A stretch of DNA of 64,000 nt from Halorientalis sp. LT38. Its GTDB lineage: Archaea > Halobacteriota > Halobacteria > Halobacteriales > Haloarculaceae. Below are positions 6,934 to 14,592 of this stretch, piece by piece (within the stretch, counting starts at the first letter, position 1; each line of letters opens with the position of its first letter). The notes under the pieces are model-generated. The model ran no database searches, was not told the DNA's origin, and worked only from the letters and a program-made list of their open reading frames with translations. Made by a program: the position numbers and the translations under genes. Where the stretch lies: positions 2,852,001-2,916,000 of the forward strand of contig NZ_JAYEZN010000001.1 of assembly GCF_037031225.1 (NCBI RefSeq). Reading direction: 5' to 3'.

Positions 6934-8007
6934 TCAGTCGTCGGCTTCCTCCGGGCTCGCGGTATTGGCCGCCGCGCGCTCGTCGATCCGGATACCGGTC
7001 TTCTTGAGGATCCGGGTCGAGAACAGCGTGTCCCAGTCGTCGTCGGTCACGTCCCAGAACTCGGCCATCCGGTCCCGGACCTGCGCGACGCGGCGCTCGC
7101 TCTCTTCCTCGGTCCGGCCGTGGGTCATCGCGAAGAAGTTGTACGGCCAGACGCCCTCGTGGCGGGGCCGCTCGTAACAGTGCGTGACGAAGTCGAGCGA
7201 CGCGATCGCCGGGCCGACCTCGTCGACGACCTCGTCGGGCACGTCCCAGACGGTCATGCCGTTCTCGGTGTACCCCAGCGCGTAGTGGTTGGGGATCACG
7301 CCGACACGGCGGACCTTCCCCTCCGCGTCGAACCGTTTGATCGTCGAAAGCACCCAGTCGACGTCCTCGTCGAGCGCGTCGGCCACGTCCCGATAGGGCG
7401 TCGGCGAGATCGGCAACCCGTCCTGAATCTCCAGGACGAGATCGAGTTCCCGCGGTGTCAGGGACGAACGCTCGGTCGGGGTGACCTCGGGCCCGAGAGC
7501 CGAGAGGTCGACGTCGCCCTCGGGAATCGGGCCGTCGAGGAGGAACTTCGCCTCGACGCGGAACTCCTGCTGTTTGGGGAGATTGTACGTCTCCTGTCCC
7601 GTATCCGCCTCGATCGCCGCGAGCACGTCCGCGACCGCGTCGGCGTCCGCGACGCTGACGACGAACCACATGTTGAGGTGGGGGTGTTCGCGCTCGTAGT
7701 TGTGCGCCACCGCGTCGTAGTCGTTGACCAGGTCGGCGACCTCGTCGAAGCGGTCCTCGGGCGCGTGCATGGCCACCAGCGTGGCCGCACCACCGATCTC
7801 TTCGGCGTTGATCAGCGCGCCGAACCGGGTCAGGACGCCGTCCTCGTCCAGGTCCCGGACGTGCGCGAACAGTTCGTCCGCGTCGACCTCGACGCCGCGG
7901 TCCCGGAGCGCGTCGGCCGCCGGCTCGAAGGGTCGCTCCACGACGGGGAACCCGCCCTGGAAGGCGTTGACGATCGCCCGGTCGACCCGCGCGAGATCCT
8001 CGCTCAT
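6934..8007 (-). CDS. ahbAB: Siroheme decarboxylase, fused AhbA-AhbB type (Lrp/AsnC-like)
   Basis: A 357-residue protein made of two tandem Lrp/AsnC-like halves (about 1-170 and 180-345). Each half has an N-terminal wHTH-like segment and a C-terminal alpha-beta domain: the first ends with REHPHLNMWFVVSV, the second with GVWPYNFFAMTHGRTEEE. Siroheme decarboxylases remove the two acetate carboxylates of siroheme to make 12,18-didecarboxysiroheme in the alternative heme pathway; in many organisms AhbA and AhbB are separate subunits. The neighbouring hemA and precorrin-2 dehydrogenase genes support this role. A pure transcription-factor role is unlikely given the His/Tyr-rich pockets. Confidence 0.85.
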   Translation of the reverse strand: MSEDLARVDRAIVNAFQGGFPVVERPFEPAADALRDRGVEVDADELFAHVRDLDEDGVLTRFGALINAEEIGGAATLVAMHAPEDRFDEVADLVNDYDAVAHNYEREHPHLNMWFVVSVADADAVADVLAAIEADTGQETYNLPKQQEFRVEAKFLLDGPIPEGDVDLSALGPEVTPTERSSLTPRELDLVLEIQDGLPISPTPYRDVADALDEDVDWVLSTIKRFDAEGKVRRVGVIPNHYALGYTENGMTVWDVPDEVVDEVGPAIASLDFVTHCYERPRHEGVWPYNFFAMTHGRTEEESERRVAQVRDRMAEFWDVTDDDWDTLFSTRILKKTGIRIDERAAANTASPEEADD

Positions 8008-8058
8008 ACCCGGTTCTCGGGACCGGGCGGGGATAAATCCGCGCTTGTCGGCCCGCGA

Positions 8059-8472
8059 TCAGGCCGGCTCTTCCACGCTCTCCACGGTGTATCCGTCCTC
8101 GCGAACGGCTGCGACGAGGGAGTCCTGATCGGCGTCGGCCTCGTAGTAGAAGACGATCTTGAACCGCTCCTCGCGGAGGAGCTGCTGGCACTCCCAGACG
8201 AACTCGTCGCCGTCGAGGGTGAGTCCCTGGTGCTGGTTCAGGCCGAAGTCGGGGTCGTCGTTGCCGGAGTAGACGTAGGTGTCCTTCGGGTCGACGCCAG
8301 CGTGTTCCGCGATGTGCTCGCCGATCTCGATCGTCGTCTCGTGGAGCGACGCCTCGTCGTCGCTGCCCAGTTCGGTGTGGACGATCAGCCCCGCGAGTTC
8401 GATCTCGCCGGGTTCGAGCAGCGCCTCGGCCCGCTGGTACAGGTCGGGATCGATCGGGTCCTGCGCGTTCAT
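8059..8472 (-). CDS. Conserved haloarchaeal protein, DUF5778-like
   Basis: A 137-residue acidic cytosolic protein (MNAQDPIDPDLYQRAEALLEPGEIEL). Recognisable blocks are GLIVHTELGSDDEASLHETT, TYVYSGNDDPDFGLNQHQGL, and the C-terminal VFYYEADADQDSLVAAVREDGY. I recall this type as a haloarchaea-only family (DUF5778) with no known activity. There is no membrane segment, signal peptide or metal motif. It sits 51 bp upstream of the siroheme decarboxylase start on the same strand and may be cotranscribed with it. Confidence 0.6.
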   Translation of the reverse strand: MNAQDPIDPDLYQRAEALLEPGEIELAGLIVHTELGSDDEASLHETTIEIGEHIAEHAGVDPKDTYVYSGNDDPDFGLNQHQGLTLDGDEFVWECQQLLREERFKIVFYYEADADQDSLVAAVREDGYTVESVEEPA

Positions 8473-8592
8473 TACTCGATCCTGGTCCGCGCTGCCCCAT
8501 ACCTCTCACGGTCTCCGGCGGCTTTCCGGCGCGGCCGCTCTCCCAGGTCGCGTTTCGGGGCCAGCGGCCCCGCACGGTACCGCGGGTTCACC

Positions 8593-8787
8593 TTACAGGC
8601 GGGTGAGGTTCTCGGCGCGCGGGCCCTTGTCGGCCTGCACGATGTCGAACTCCACTTCCTGCCCCTCTTCGAGGTCCGGGCCGCCGACGTCTTCCATGTG
8701 GAAGAAGACGTCTTCGTCCGCGTCCTCGGTGTCGATGAAGCCGTACCCGCCCGTGTCGTTGAAGAAGTCGACTGTTCCCGTCGCCAT
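8593..8787 (-). CDS. cspA: Cold-shock domain protein, copy 1
   Basis: A 64-residue single cold-shock domain. RNP1 is GGYGFI and RNP2 is DVFFHM, the aromatic surfaces that bind single-stranded RNA or DNA. It differs from the next gene at one residue, near the C-terminus (NLTRL here, NLERL there). Its start ATG (8785-8787) is two bases past the neighbour's stop, so both are on one transcript read from the promoter near 9014. It likely acts as an RNA chaperone. Confidence 0.93.
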   Translation of the reverse strand: MATGTVDFFNDTGGYGFIDTEDADEDVFFHMEDVGGPDLEEGQEVEFDIVQADKGPRAENLTRL

Positions 8788-8789
8788 GG

Positions 8790-8984
8790 TTACAGTCGCT
8801 CCAGGTTCTCCGCGCGGGGGCCTTTGTCGGCCTGGACGATGTCGAACTCGACTTCCTGACCTTCCTCTAGGTCCGGGCCGCCGACGTCTTCCATGTGGAA
8901 GAACACGTCTTCGTCCGCGTCTTCTGTGTCGATGAATCCGTAACCGCCAGTGTCGTTGAAGAAATCAACCGTACCGGTCGCCAT
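8790..8984 (-). CDS. cspA: Cold-shock domain protein, copy 2 (first in the operon)
   Basis: A 64-residue cold-shock domain nearly identical to the following copy, with the same RNP1 (GGYGFI) and RNP2 (DVFFHM) motifs. The nucleotide sequences differ mainly at third codon positions, so the duplication has been kept at protein level rather than freshly made. The TATA-like box attaaaag at 9011-9018 is about 27 nt before the ATG, which suggests a leaderless or nearly leaderless transcript. Confidence 0.93.
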   Translation of the reverse strand: MATGTVDFFNDTGGYGFIDTEDADEDVFFHMEDVGGPDLEEGQEVEFDIVQADKGPRAENLERL

Positions 8985-9008
8985 TGCACCTACGTAGAGG
9001 ACGTCACC

Positions 9009-9018
9009 GTATTAAAAG
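9009..9018 (-). promoter_or_regulatory. TATA box of the csp pair
   Basis: On the minus strand this reads cttttaatac. It lies about 27 nt upstream of the ATG at 8984, the spacing expected for a haloarchaeal leaderless promoter. Confidence 0.6.
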
Positions 9019-9056
9019 CCTGCGGGTCACCCCCTCGAAGGCCCCCAGGGACAAGA

Positions 9057-9064
9057 TTCTTATC
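9057..9064 (+). promoter_or_regulatory. TATA-like box of the cis-prenyltransferase gene
   Basis: The sequence ttcttatc is centred 27 nt before the ATG at 9087. A second AT-rich word, tttatata at 9079-9086, abuts the start codon and would place a start site inside the gene, so the upstream word is the better candidate. Confidence 0.45.
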
Positions 9065-9086
9065 ACGGGCGAAGAACATTTATATA

Positions 9087-10019
9087 ATGCTCTCGTGGGT
9101 GCGCCAGCAGGCTCTTTCGGGGTACGAACGGCTGTTGCGGTGGGAGCTGTCGGGGACGCCGGACCACGTCGCGGTGATCCAGGACGGGAACCGCCGGTAC
9201 GCCCGCAAGGAGGGCGAGAAGACGACCGACGGCCACCGGGCGGGCGCCCAGACCACCGAGGCGCTGCTCAACTGGTGTGACGAACTCGGCGTGCAGGAGC
9301 TGACGCTCTATACCTTCTCGACGGAGAACTTCGACCGCCCGGTGAACCAGCGCGAGGCCCTCTTCGACCTCATCGAGGAGAAGCTCTACGAGTTCGCCGA
9401 CGCCGACCGCGTCCACGAGGGCGAGGTCAAGATCCGCGCCATCGGCGAGACGCAGGACCTCCCCGGTCGGGTTCGAACCGCCGCACAGTACGCCGAGGGG
9501 CGAACCCGCGAGTACGACAGCCTCCAGCTGAACATCGCGCTGGCCTACGGCGGCCGCGCGGAACTGCTCGGGGCCGCCCGCGACGTGGCCCGCGACGTGG
9601 CCTACGGCGACCTCGAGCCGGCCGCCATCGACGTCGAGACGATCGAGCGCCGCCTCTACGAGGGGCCCTCCCGGGACGTGGACCTCATCATCCGGACCGG
9701 CGGCGACGAGCGCACGAGCAACTTCCTGCCCTGGCACGCCAACGGCAACGAGGCCGCCGTCTTCTTCTGTACGCCCTACTGGCCCGAGTTCCGGAAGGTC
9801 GACTTCCTCCGTGCCATCCGCACCTACGAGTCACGCGAGGAGTCCTGGCGGACCGCTCGGGCGAAGCGCGCGCTCGCACTGGTTCGTGCCATGGGGAGCG
9901 CCGAACTCGACGAAGCCCGGTCGATCCTCCGCCGGTTCCGCGACACCCTCCCCAGCCGCGAACGGAAACGCCTGGAGGAAGAGGAGATCGACCCCGAACC
10001 GGACCCCGCGGCGGACTGA
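9087..10019 (+). CDS. uppS: Cis-prenyltransferase (undecaprenyl diphosphate synthase family), catalytic-type subunit
   Basis: A 310-residue cis-prenyltransferase, which elongates allylic diphosphates with IPP to make the polyprenyl or dolichol carrier lipid. The catalytic aspartate motif is intact: HVAVIQDGNRRYAR (Asp33), followed by TLYTFSTENFDRP and the LIIRTGG diphosphate-binding text. The usual C-terminal signature after RTGG (RLSNFLLWQ...E-YF) is altered here to DERTSNFLPWHANGNEA, and no RxG motif is visible at the C-terminus, which ends in an acidic tail. The adjacent convergent gene carries the complementary features. The ATG at 9087 matches the family N-terminus. Confidence 0.9.
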   Translation: MLSWVRQQALSGYERLLRWELSGTPDHVAVIQDGNRRYARKEGEKTTDGHRAGAQTTEALLNWCDELGVQELTLYTFSTENFDRPVNQREALFDLIEEKLYEFADADRVHEGEVKIRAIGETQDLPGRVRTAAQYAEGRTREYDSLQLNIALAYGGRAELLGAARDVARDVAYGDLEPAAIDVETIERRLYEGPSRDVDLIIRTGGDERTSNFLPWHANGNEAAVFFCTPYWPEFRKVDFLRAIRTYESREESWRTARAKRALALVRAMGSAELDEARSILRRFRDTLPSRERKRLEEEEIDPEPDPAAD

Positions 10020-10053
10020 GAACTGGTTCGGCCTCTGCGATTCCTCCCTACGG

Positions 10054-10662
10054 TCACTCTCCGAACCTGCGCTGCCGATCCTGAAAGTCCCGGATCGCCC
10101 GGAGGTAGTCCCGTTTCCGGAAGTCCCGCCAGTTCACGTCGGTGAAGTACAGTTCCGAGTAGACCGACTGCCAGATCATGAAATCGGAGAGCCGTTCGGC
10201 CCCGGTCTTGATCACGAGGTCGGGATCGGTCGGGAAGACCAGCCGGTCCTCGATGTCGGCCTCGTCGATCTGGCCCGGATTGAGGGCGCCGGCTTCGACC
10301 TCGTCGGCGACGCCCTGGACGGCGGCGGCGAACTCGTGTTTCCCGCCGAGGCCGATGCTCACCTGGATCGGGGCGTCGGCCCGGCGGTCGTCGTCGGGGC
10401 CCCGGACGGCCATCTCCCGCGGCGCGTCGACGTCTTCGAGCGCGCGGCGGAGGGTCGGCACCGCGGCCTCGTCGAGGACGCTGACGTAGATCATGATCCG
10501 CTCGGCGCCGTACTCGACGGCCCAGTCGAAGAAGGCCTCCAGGGTCTCGTAGGCGCCCTGCTCCAGGAGGTCCCGCTCCGTGATGACGACGGCGACGTTG
10601 TCGGGCGTCGCCTCCTCGGCCCACTGGGTGCGGACCGCGAGGTACTGGTCGTAGATGCCCAC
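10054..10662 (-). CDS. Cis-prenyltransferase family protein lacking the catalytic Asp motif (possible accessory subunit)
   Basis: A 202-residue homologue of undecaprenyl diphosphate synthase. The region that should read IxDGNRR is VAVVITERDLLEQG, so the catalytic aspartate is replaced. By contrast the C-terminal signature is well kept: VIKTGAERLSDFMIWQSVYS followed by ELYFTDVNWRDF, and the protein ends in RRFGE, an RxG motif like the one that non-catalytic subunits such as NgBR supply to their partners. It lies tail to tail with the intact synthase gene, 34 bp apart. A heteromeric enzyme is the simplest reading; independent function cannot be excluded. Confidence 0.82.
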   Translation of the reverse strand: MGIYDQYLAVRTQWAEEATPDNVAVVITERDLLEQGAYETLEAFFDWAVEYGAERIMIYVSVLDEAAVPTLRRALEDVDAPREMAVRGPDDDRRADAPIQVSIGLGGKHEFAAAVQGVADEVEAGALNPGQIDEADIEDRLVFPTDPDLVIKTGAERLSDFMIWQSVYSELYFTDVNWRDFRKRDYLRAIRDFQDRQRRFGE

Positions 10663-10748
10663 GCACGGAGTTCCACACGGGCCGCTATCAATGTCACGGC
10701 TCCAAGAGATCGAGCGTGGGCCGTCTCGGAGCGGGGCGGAACCAGCAT

Positions 10749-10926
10749 CCGGCGGCCTCTGGCCGCCGGTTCTCGCGCCCGAGCGAAGCGAGGGCGCGCC
10801 TTTTTTGGTCCAGATTTTTTGGCCGCGAGGGAGCGGAGCTCCCTCGGCCCGTGCGAACGGGCGGCGAAGCCGCCCGTGAGCAGACGGGGGTTGAGGCGCG
10901 AGCCTGCGGACTCGCGCCGAACCCCC
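10749..10926. repeat. Cluster of five perfect hairpins between divergent genes
   Basis: The 312-bp gap between the prenyltransferase homologue (starts 10662, minus) and the DUF92 gene (starts 10975, plus) holds five inverted repeats: 10749-10769 (9-bp stem), 10774-10798 (stem cgcgccc, loop gagcgaagcga), 10826-10846 (9-bp stem), 10858-10876 (8-bp stem) and 10886-10926 (8-bp plus 7-bp stems). A run of six T follows the second at 10801-10806 and another T-run lies at 10815-10820. No coding sequence is evident. Terminator-like structures are not expected between two divergent start codons. Confidence 0.65.
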
Positions 10927-10974
10927 CGCGAAAAAAGGTGGTTGTTAAGTGCGTATCGCAAAAACGGACGGACC

Positions 10975-12312
10975 GTGACGGCGACAGTTCGGCGGGCTGG
11001 AGCGTTCGCGTTGGTGGGGACGGGTGCGTTGCTCGTGCCGGCCGCCAGCCGGACGGTCTCGCAGGCGGTCGCGACGGTGGCCGGGACGCTGCCGTTCATC
11101 GCGATCGCCGTGCTCGCCCTCTACGTCGTCGATTCGGGGCCGCTGTTCGAGCTGTTCGCCCGGCCGGGCGACCGCGAGGACGGACGGCTCTACGGGCTCG
11201 CGGGCTTCTCGCTGGCCATTGCGGGATTGGCGCTGCTCGCCCTCCAGTTCGGCCTCCCGCTCTCGGTGTTCGCGGCGGTGGTGTTCATCCTCTCGTACGG
11301 GAACCTCACGCAGAACCTGGTCGGGATGTGGCGCGCCGATCCCGTCGCGGCGACGGCGGGGTTCGTCGCCGGCGGGTCGCTGCTGGGCTTCGGCGCGGGG
11401 CTGGCGACGGTGGCGCTGACGCCGGAGGCGTTCCTGCCGCCGACGCTGGCCTTCTTCGCGGTCACGGGGGCGCTCCTGGCGTCGCTGTTGCGGGCGGTCC
11501 TGTTCGCTCGCGACGATCCGCTGGTGCTGGTCACCGTGGCACTCCTGCTGTGGCTGTTCGCCGACCTCGGCGTCGCGGTCTCGCCGACCAGGGTCGGGAT
11601 CGCGCTCGCGGTCACCGGCGTCTTCGGCTACGTCTCCTACTGGCTGGAGGCGGCCTCGATCCCGGGGATGGTCACCGGCGTGTTGCTCGGACTCCTCACG
11701 ATCGTCCTCGGCGACTACGGCTGGTTCGCCATGCTCATCACCTTCTTCGGCGTCGGCGCGCTCTCGACGAAGTTCCGGTACGACGACAAACTCGCCCGCG
11801 GTATCGCCCAGGAGAACGAGGGGGTCCGCGGGAGCGGGAACGTGCTGGCGAACTCGCTGACGGCGCTCGTGGCGGTCATCGGCTTCGCGGCGAGTCCCTC
11901 CCACGTCCCCGTCGCCCCGAGCCTCTTCCTGTTCGCCTTCGCGGGGGCCGTCGCCGCGGCGATGAGCGACACCCTCTCCAGCGAAATCGGCGGGCTCTTC
12001 GATAATCCGCGGCTGATCACGACGCTCGAACGGGTCGCGCCCGGGACCGACGGGGCCGTCACCTGGCAGGGGGAGGTGGCCGGGATCGTCGGCGCGGCGC
12101 TGATCGCCGCCATCGCGGTCCTCTTCGAGTCCGTCGCGCCGGTCGGTGCGGTGGTGATCGTCGCGGCCGGCGTCCTCGGCATGACGGCCGACAGCCTCCT
12201 CGGCGCGACGGTCGAGGGTCGCTACGTCGGCAATCAGGCCGTCAACTTCCTCGCGACGGTGGTCGCCGCCGTCGCGGGCGGGGCGCTCGCGCTCGGCATC
12301 GGCGTGCTATGA
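10975..12312 (+). CDS. DUF92 family integral membrane protein (possible prenyl-phosphate kinase-like)
   Basis: A 445-residue membrane protein with GTG start (VTATVRRAGAFALVGTG) and roughly eleven hydrophobic helices. The conserved C-terminal region shows GVGALSTKFRYDDKLARG, NSLTALVAVIGFAA, ALSDTLSSEIG-type text (here AAMSDTLSSEIGGLFDNPRL), VTWQGEVAGIVGA and ADSLLGATVEG, all hallmarks of DUF92/TIGR00297. Plant and cyanobacterial DUF92 members (VTE6) are phytyl-phosphate kinases, so a polyprenyl or geranylgeranyl phosphate substrate is plausible next to two cis-prenyltransferase genes, but this is inference. Its stop overlaps the GNAT start by 4 bp. Confidence 0.82.
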   Translation: MTATVRRAGAFALVGTGALLVPAASRTVSQAVATVAGTLPFIAIAVLALYVVDSGPLFELFARPGDREDGRLYGLAGFSLAIAGLALLALQFGLPLSVFAAVVFILSYGNLTQNLVGMWRADPVAATAGFVAGGSLLGFGAGLATVALTPEAFLPPTLAFFAVTGALLASLLRAVLFARDDPLVLVTVALLLWLFADLGVAVSPTRVGIALAVTGVFGYVSYWLEAASIPGMVTGVLLGLLTIVLGDYGWFAMLITFFGVGALSTKFRYDDKLARGIAQENEGVRGSGNVLANSLTALVAVIGFAASPSHVPVAPSLFLFAFAGAVAAAMSDTLSSEIGGLFDNPRLITTLERVAPGTDGAVTWQGEVAGIVGAALIAAIAVLFESVAPVGAVVIVAAGVLGMTADSLLGATVEGRYVGNQAVNFLATVVAAVAGGALALGIGVL

Positions 12313-12734
12313 TCCGCCCGGCCGCCGAGTCGGACCTGCCGCACCTCCGCGCGATCCAGCGCGTCTCGCTCGCAGAGCCGTGGGACGGGTTGCTCGAACC
12401 GGCAGTCGTCGGCCCGCCAGTCGTCCTGGTCGTGACCGATCACGCGACGTCAGAACCGGTCGGCTACGCCGTCGCCATCCCCGACGACGACGGGGCCTAT
12501 CTCGCGGAGATCGCGGTCGCCCCGGACCACCGTGGCGAGGGGAACGGGTCGCGATTGCTCGAGGCCCTCTGCGACCGACTCGCAGTCGAGGGGTTCGAGA
12601 CCGTCCGGTTGACGGTCCGCGAGGGCGACGAGCGGGCGCGGTCGTTCTACGCGGACCACGGGTTCTCGGTACAGTCGAGGCTCCCGGAGCACTACGAAGA
12701 CGACGACGGGCTGGTGATGGCCCGAGACAGTTAG
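12309..12734 (+). CDS. GNAT family N-acetyltransferase
   Basis: A 141-residue RimI-like acetyltransferase. It shows the GNAT acetyl-CoA loop IAVAPDHRGEGNGSRLLEAL (the R/Q-x-x-G-x-G/A motif is R-G-E-G-N-G) and the C-terminal motif ARSFYADHGFSVQSRLPEHY. RimI-type proteins acetylate the N-terminus of proteins; the actual substrate is unknown. The ATG overlaps the DUF92 stop by 4 bp. The 3' end overlaps the dnaG stop by 4 bp in convergent orientation. Confidence 0.85.
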   Translation: MIRPAAESDLPHLRAIQRVSLAEPWDGLLEPAVVGPPVVLVVTDHATSEPVGYAVAIPDDDGAYLAEIAVAPDHRGEGNGSRLLEALCDRLAVEGFETVRLTVREGDERARSFYADHGFSVQSRLPEHYEDDDGLVMARDS

Positions 12735-14056
12735 AACTGGTCGGCCGTCCGGATCCGGACGCCGGTGGGCTGTTTGACGAACTCGCCGGTCGAGCGCGGG
12801 ACGATCTGTTCGACGCCGCGCTGGGCGGCCACGTCCAGCAACCGCTGGTCGAGTTCGCCGTCCAGCACCACCGTCGTCGGCGCCGGCTCCGCCTCGGCGA
12901 CGGCCTCGAACGCCTCCGTCGCGGGGGCCGAGGACAGGACCCCGAACTCCCGGTCCAGCAGGACTACCTCCTCGCTGTCCGTCCCGACGACGGCCTCGAC
13001 GTGGCCGGCCAGCGTCTCCGGAACGCTCGGGGCCTCCGCGGGTTCCGGGTCCGCTTCAGCGTCTCCGGAGTCGTCGCTCTCGGCACTGGCCCCCGACTCC
13101 GGCGTCCGTTCGTCGGTCTCGGTCGCCTCGTCGGCGTCCCGCGACGCGTCGGTCTCGGCCGGTGACTCCGTGGTCGCCGGCGACTCGCTCGTCCCGGGCG
13201 GGGCGGGTCTGGCGCTCCCGTCGGTCGCGGCGACGGTCTCGTGGGGCGAGGTCGCGCCGGCGACGGCGTCGGCGGACACCTTCTCCCGGAGCGCCGCCAT
13301 GACCTCGTCGCGCGAGAGGTCCTCGACCGACCGGTTCTCGGGCGCGAAGGCGGCGTAGTCCACCGCGCCGACCTGCTGGAGCTCCTTCAGGATCAGGTCG
13401 CCGCCGCGGTCGCCGTCGAGGAAGGCGGTCACGGTCCGCTCGCGAGTGAGGTCGGCGACCGGCTCGGGGACGTCGGTCCCTTCGACGGCGACGGCGTTCT
13501 TGATCCCGTACTTGAGCAACTGGAGCACGTCGGCGCGGCCCTCGACGACGATGATCGCGTCGCTGTCGCCGACGCGCGGGCCGGCGGGCAGCCCCTCGTA
13601 CTCGGTGACGTCCTCGACCCGGACCGCCTGGCGGACCTCCTCGATCAGGTCCGCGCTGCGGGTGACCTCGCCCTCGAACGAGGCGAGCAGGTCGGTGGCC
13701 CGCTCGACGATGGCGCGGCGCTTGGCGGCGCGCACGTCCTCGATCTTCGTCACTTCGAGGTCCGCGCGGCAGGGGCCGACTCGTTCGATCGTCTCCAGGG
13801 CGGCCGCGAGGATGGCCGTCTCGACCTTGTCGAGGCCGCTGGCGATGGTCACCTCGCCGTAGGAGCGACCGCCCTCGGAGTCGATCTCGACGTCGATCCG
13901 GCCCACCTTCGAGGACTCCTGCAGGGCCCGCAGATCGAGTTCGTCGCCGAGAAGCCCCTCGGTCTGGCCGAACACCGCGCCGACGACGTCACTCCGCTCT
14001 ACCACCCCGTCGGCGACGACGTCCGCGTGGATCAGGTATTTCGCTGAATCGTGCAT
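12731..14056 (-). CDS. dnaG: Archaeal DnaG-like primase
   Basis: A 441-residue archaeal DnaG starting at ATG 14054-14056 (MHDSAKYLIHADVVADGVV). The Toprim domain lies around residues 165-250: Glu172 in IIVVEGRADVLQLL, then AFLDGDRGGDLILKEL with the DGD metal ligands (214-216), and YAAFAPENRSVEDLSRDEV. Archaeal DnaG is linked to the exosome and polyadenylated RNA binding, as well as weak primase activity. Residues about 268-345 form an Asp/Glu/Ser/Thr/Ala-rich linker before a C-terminal domain (about 346-441), longer than in non-halophiles. A start further upstream at 14137 would add atypical Pro/Ser-rich residues. Confidence 0.93.
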   Translation of the reverse strand: MHDSAKYLIHADVVADGVVERSDVVGAVFGQTEGLLGDELDLRALQESSKVGRIDVEIDSEGGRSYGEVTIASGLDKVETAILAAALETIERVGPCRADLEVTKIEDVRAAKRRAIVERATDLLASFEGEVTRSADLIEEVRQAVRVEDVTEYEGLPAGPRVGDSDAIIVVEGRADVLQLLKYGIKNAVAVEGTDVPEPVADLTRERTVTAFLDGDRGGDLILKELQQVGAVDYAAFAPENRSVEDLSRDEVMAALREKVSADAVAGATSPHETVAATDGSARPAPPGTSESPATTESPAETDASRDADEATETDERTPESGASAESDDSGDAEADPEPAEAPSVPETLAGHVEAVVGTDSEEVVLLDREFGVLSSAPATEAFEAVAEAEPAPTTVVLDGELDQRLLDVAAQRGVEQIVPRSTGEFVKQPTGVRIRTADQF

Positions 14057-14244
14057 TGGTGATGAACTGCCCCTGCTGGGGGCGATGCTGTGAACCGCGT
14101 GTGGATGACGCGTCCATGAACGCACCCATGGATACACGTGGACGTAGCGCCTTTGCCGTCATATACCTACCGTTCCGGTATGGATATTGATATGTCTACT
14201 CGGCCGACGAAACCGACTTGCCGCTGGCGGGGCAGCCGGCCGAT

Positions 14245-14592
14245 ATGGGAATGGACGAGCCGGACGTGGCACCCGAAGAGTTCCTGGAAGACGTCGAGAT
14301 GCGGGTCGGGACGGTGGTCTCGGTCGCGGACTTCCCCGAGGCCAGAAAGGACGTGTACAAGCTCGAAGTCGACTTCGGCGAGGAGGTCCGCCAGTCGGCG
14401 GCGGGCCTGACCGACAACTACGCCAAGGCCGATCTGGAGGGCCAGCAGGTCCTCGCCGTCGTCAACCTGGGCACCGTCTCCATCGCGGGCTTCGAGAGCG
14501 AGTGTCTGGTGACCGGCGTCGACGACGCCGAGGGCGACGTCGTCCACCTCCAGCCCGAGCGGGAGGTCCCAGACGGCACTCGCGTGTACTGA
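14245..14592 (+). CDS. CsaA-like tRNA-binding domain protein
   Basis: A 115-residue OB-fold protein (MGMDEPDVAPEEFLEDVEMRVG). It has the tRNA_bind domain layout of CsaA and of the methionyl-tRNA synthetase C-terminal region: MRVGTVVSVADFPEARKDVYKLEVDFG, AAGLTDNYAKADLEGQQV, VNLGTVSIAGFESECLV. Free-standing versions bind tRNA or act as export chaperones (CsaA). A second in-frame ATG at 14251 would shorten it by two residues; the choice is not decided by an obvious ribosome binding site. An in-frame TTG at 14218 is less likely. Confidence 0.85.
   Translation: MGMDEPDVAPEEFLEDVEMRVGTVVSVADFPEARKDVYKLEVDFGEEVRQSAAGLTDNYAKADLEGQQVLAVVNLGTVSIAGFESECLVTGVDDAEGDVVHLQPEREVPDGTRVY

Noticed and set aside
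6934..8007. Lrp/AsnC transcription factor
   Set aside because: Two fused Lrp-like halves with the PYNFFAMTHGR text and a heme-gene neighbourhood fit siroheme decarboxylase better than a regulator.
5194..8859. A very long open frame on the plus strand opposite the heme genes
   Set aside because: It is antisense to hemA, the dehydrogenase and the decarboxylase, has no recognisable domain, and is explained by the lack of stop codons in high-GC DNA.
14057..14180. A tgatga word upstream of dnaG that resembled box C of a C/D guide RNA
   Set aside because: No matching box D, D' or guide spacing could be found in the following 60 nt.
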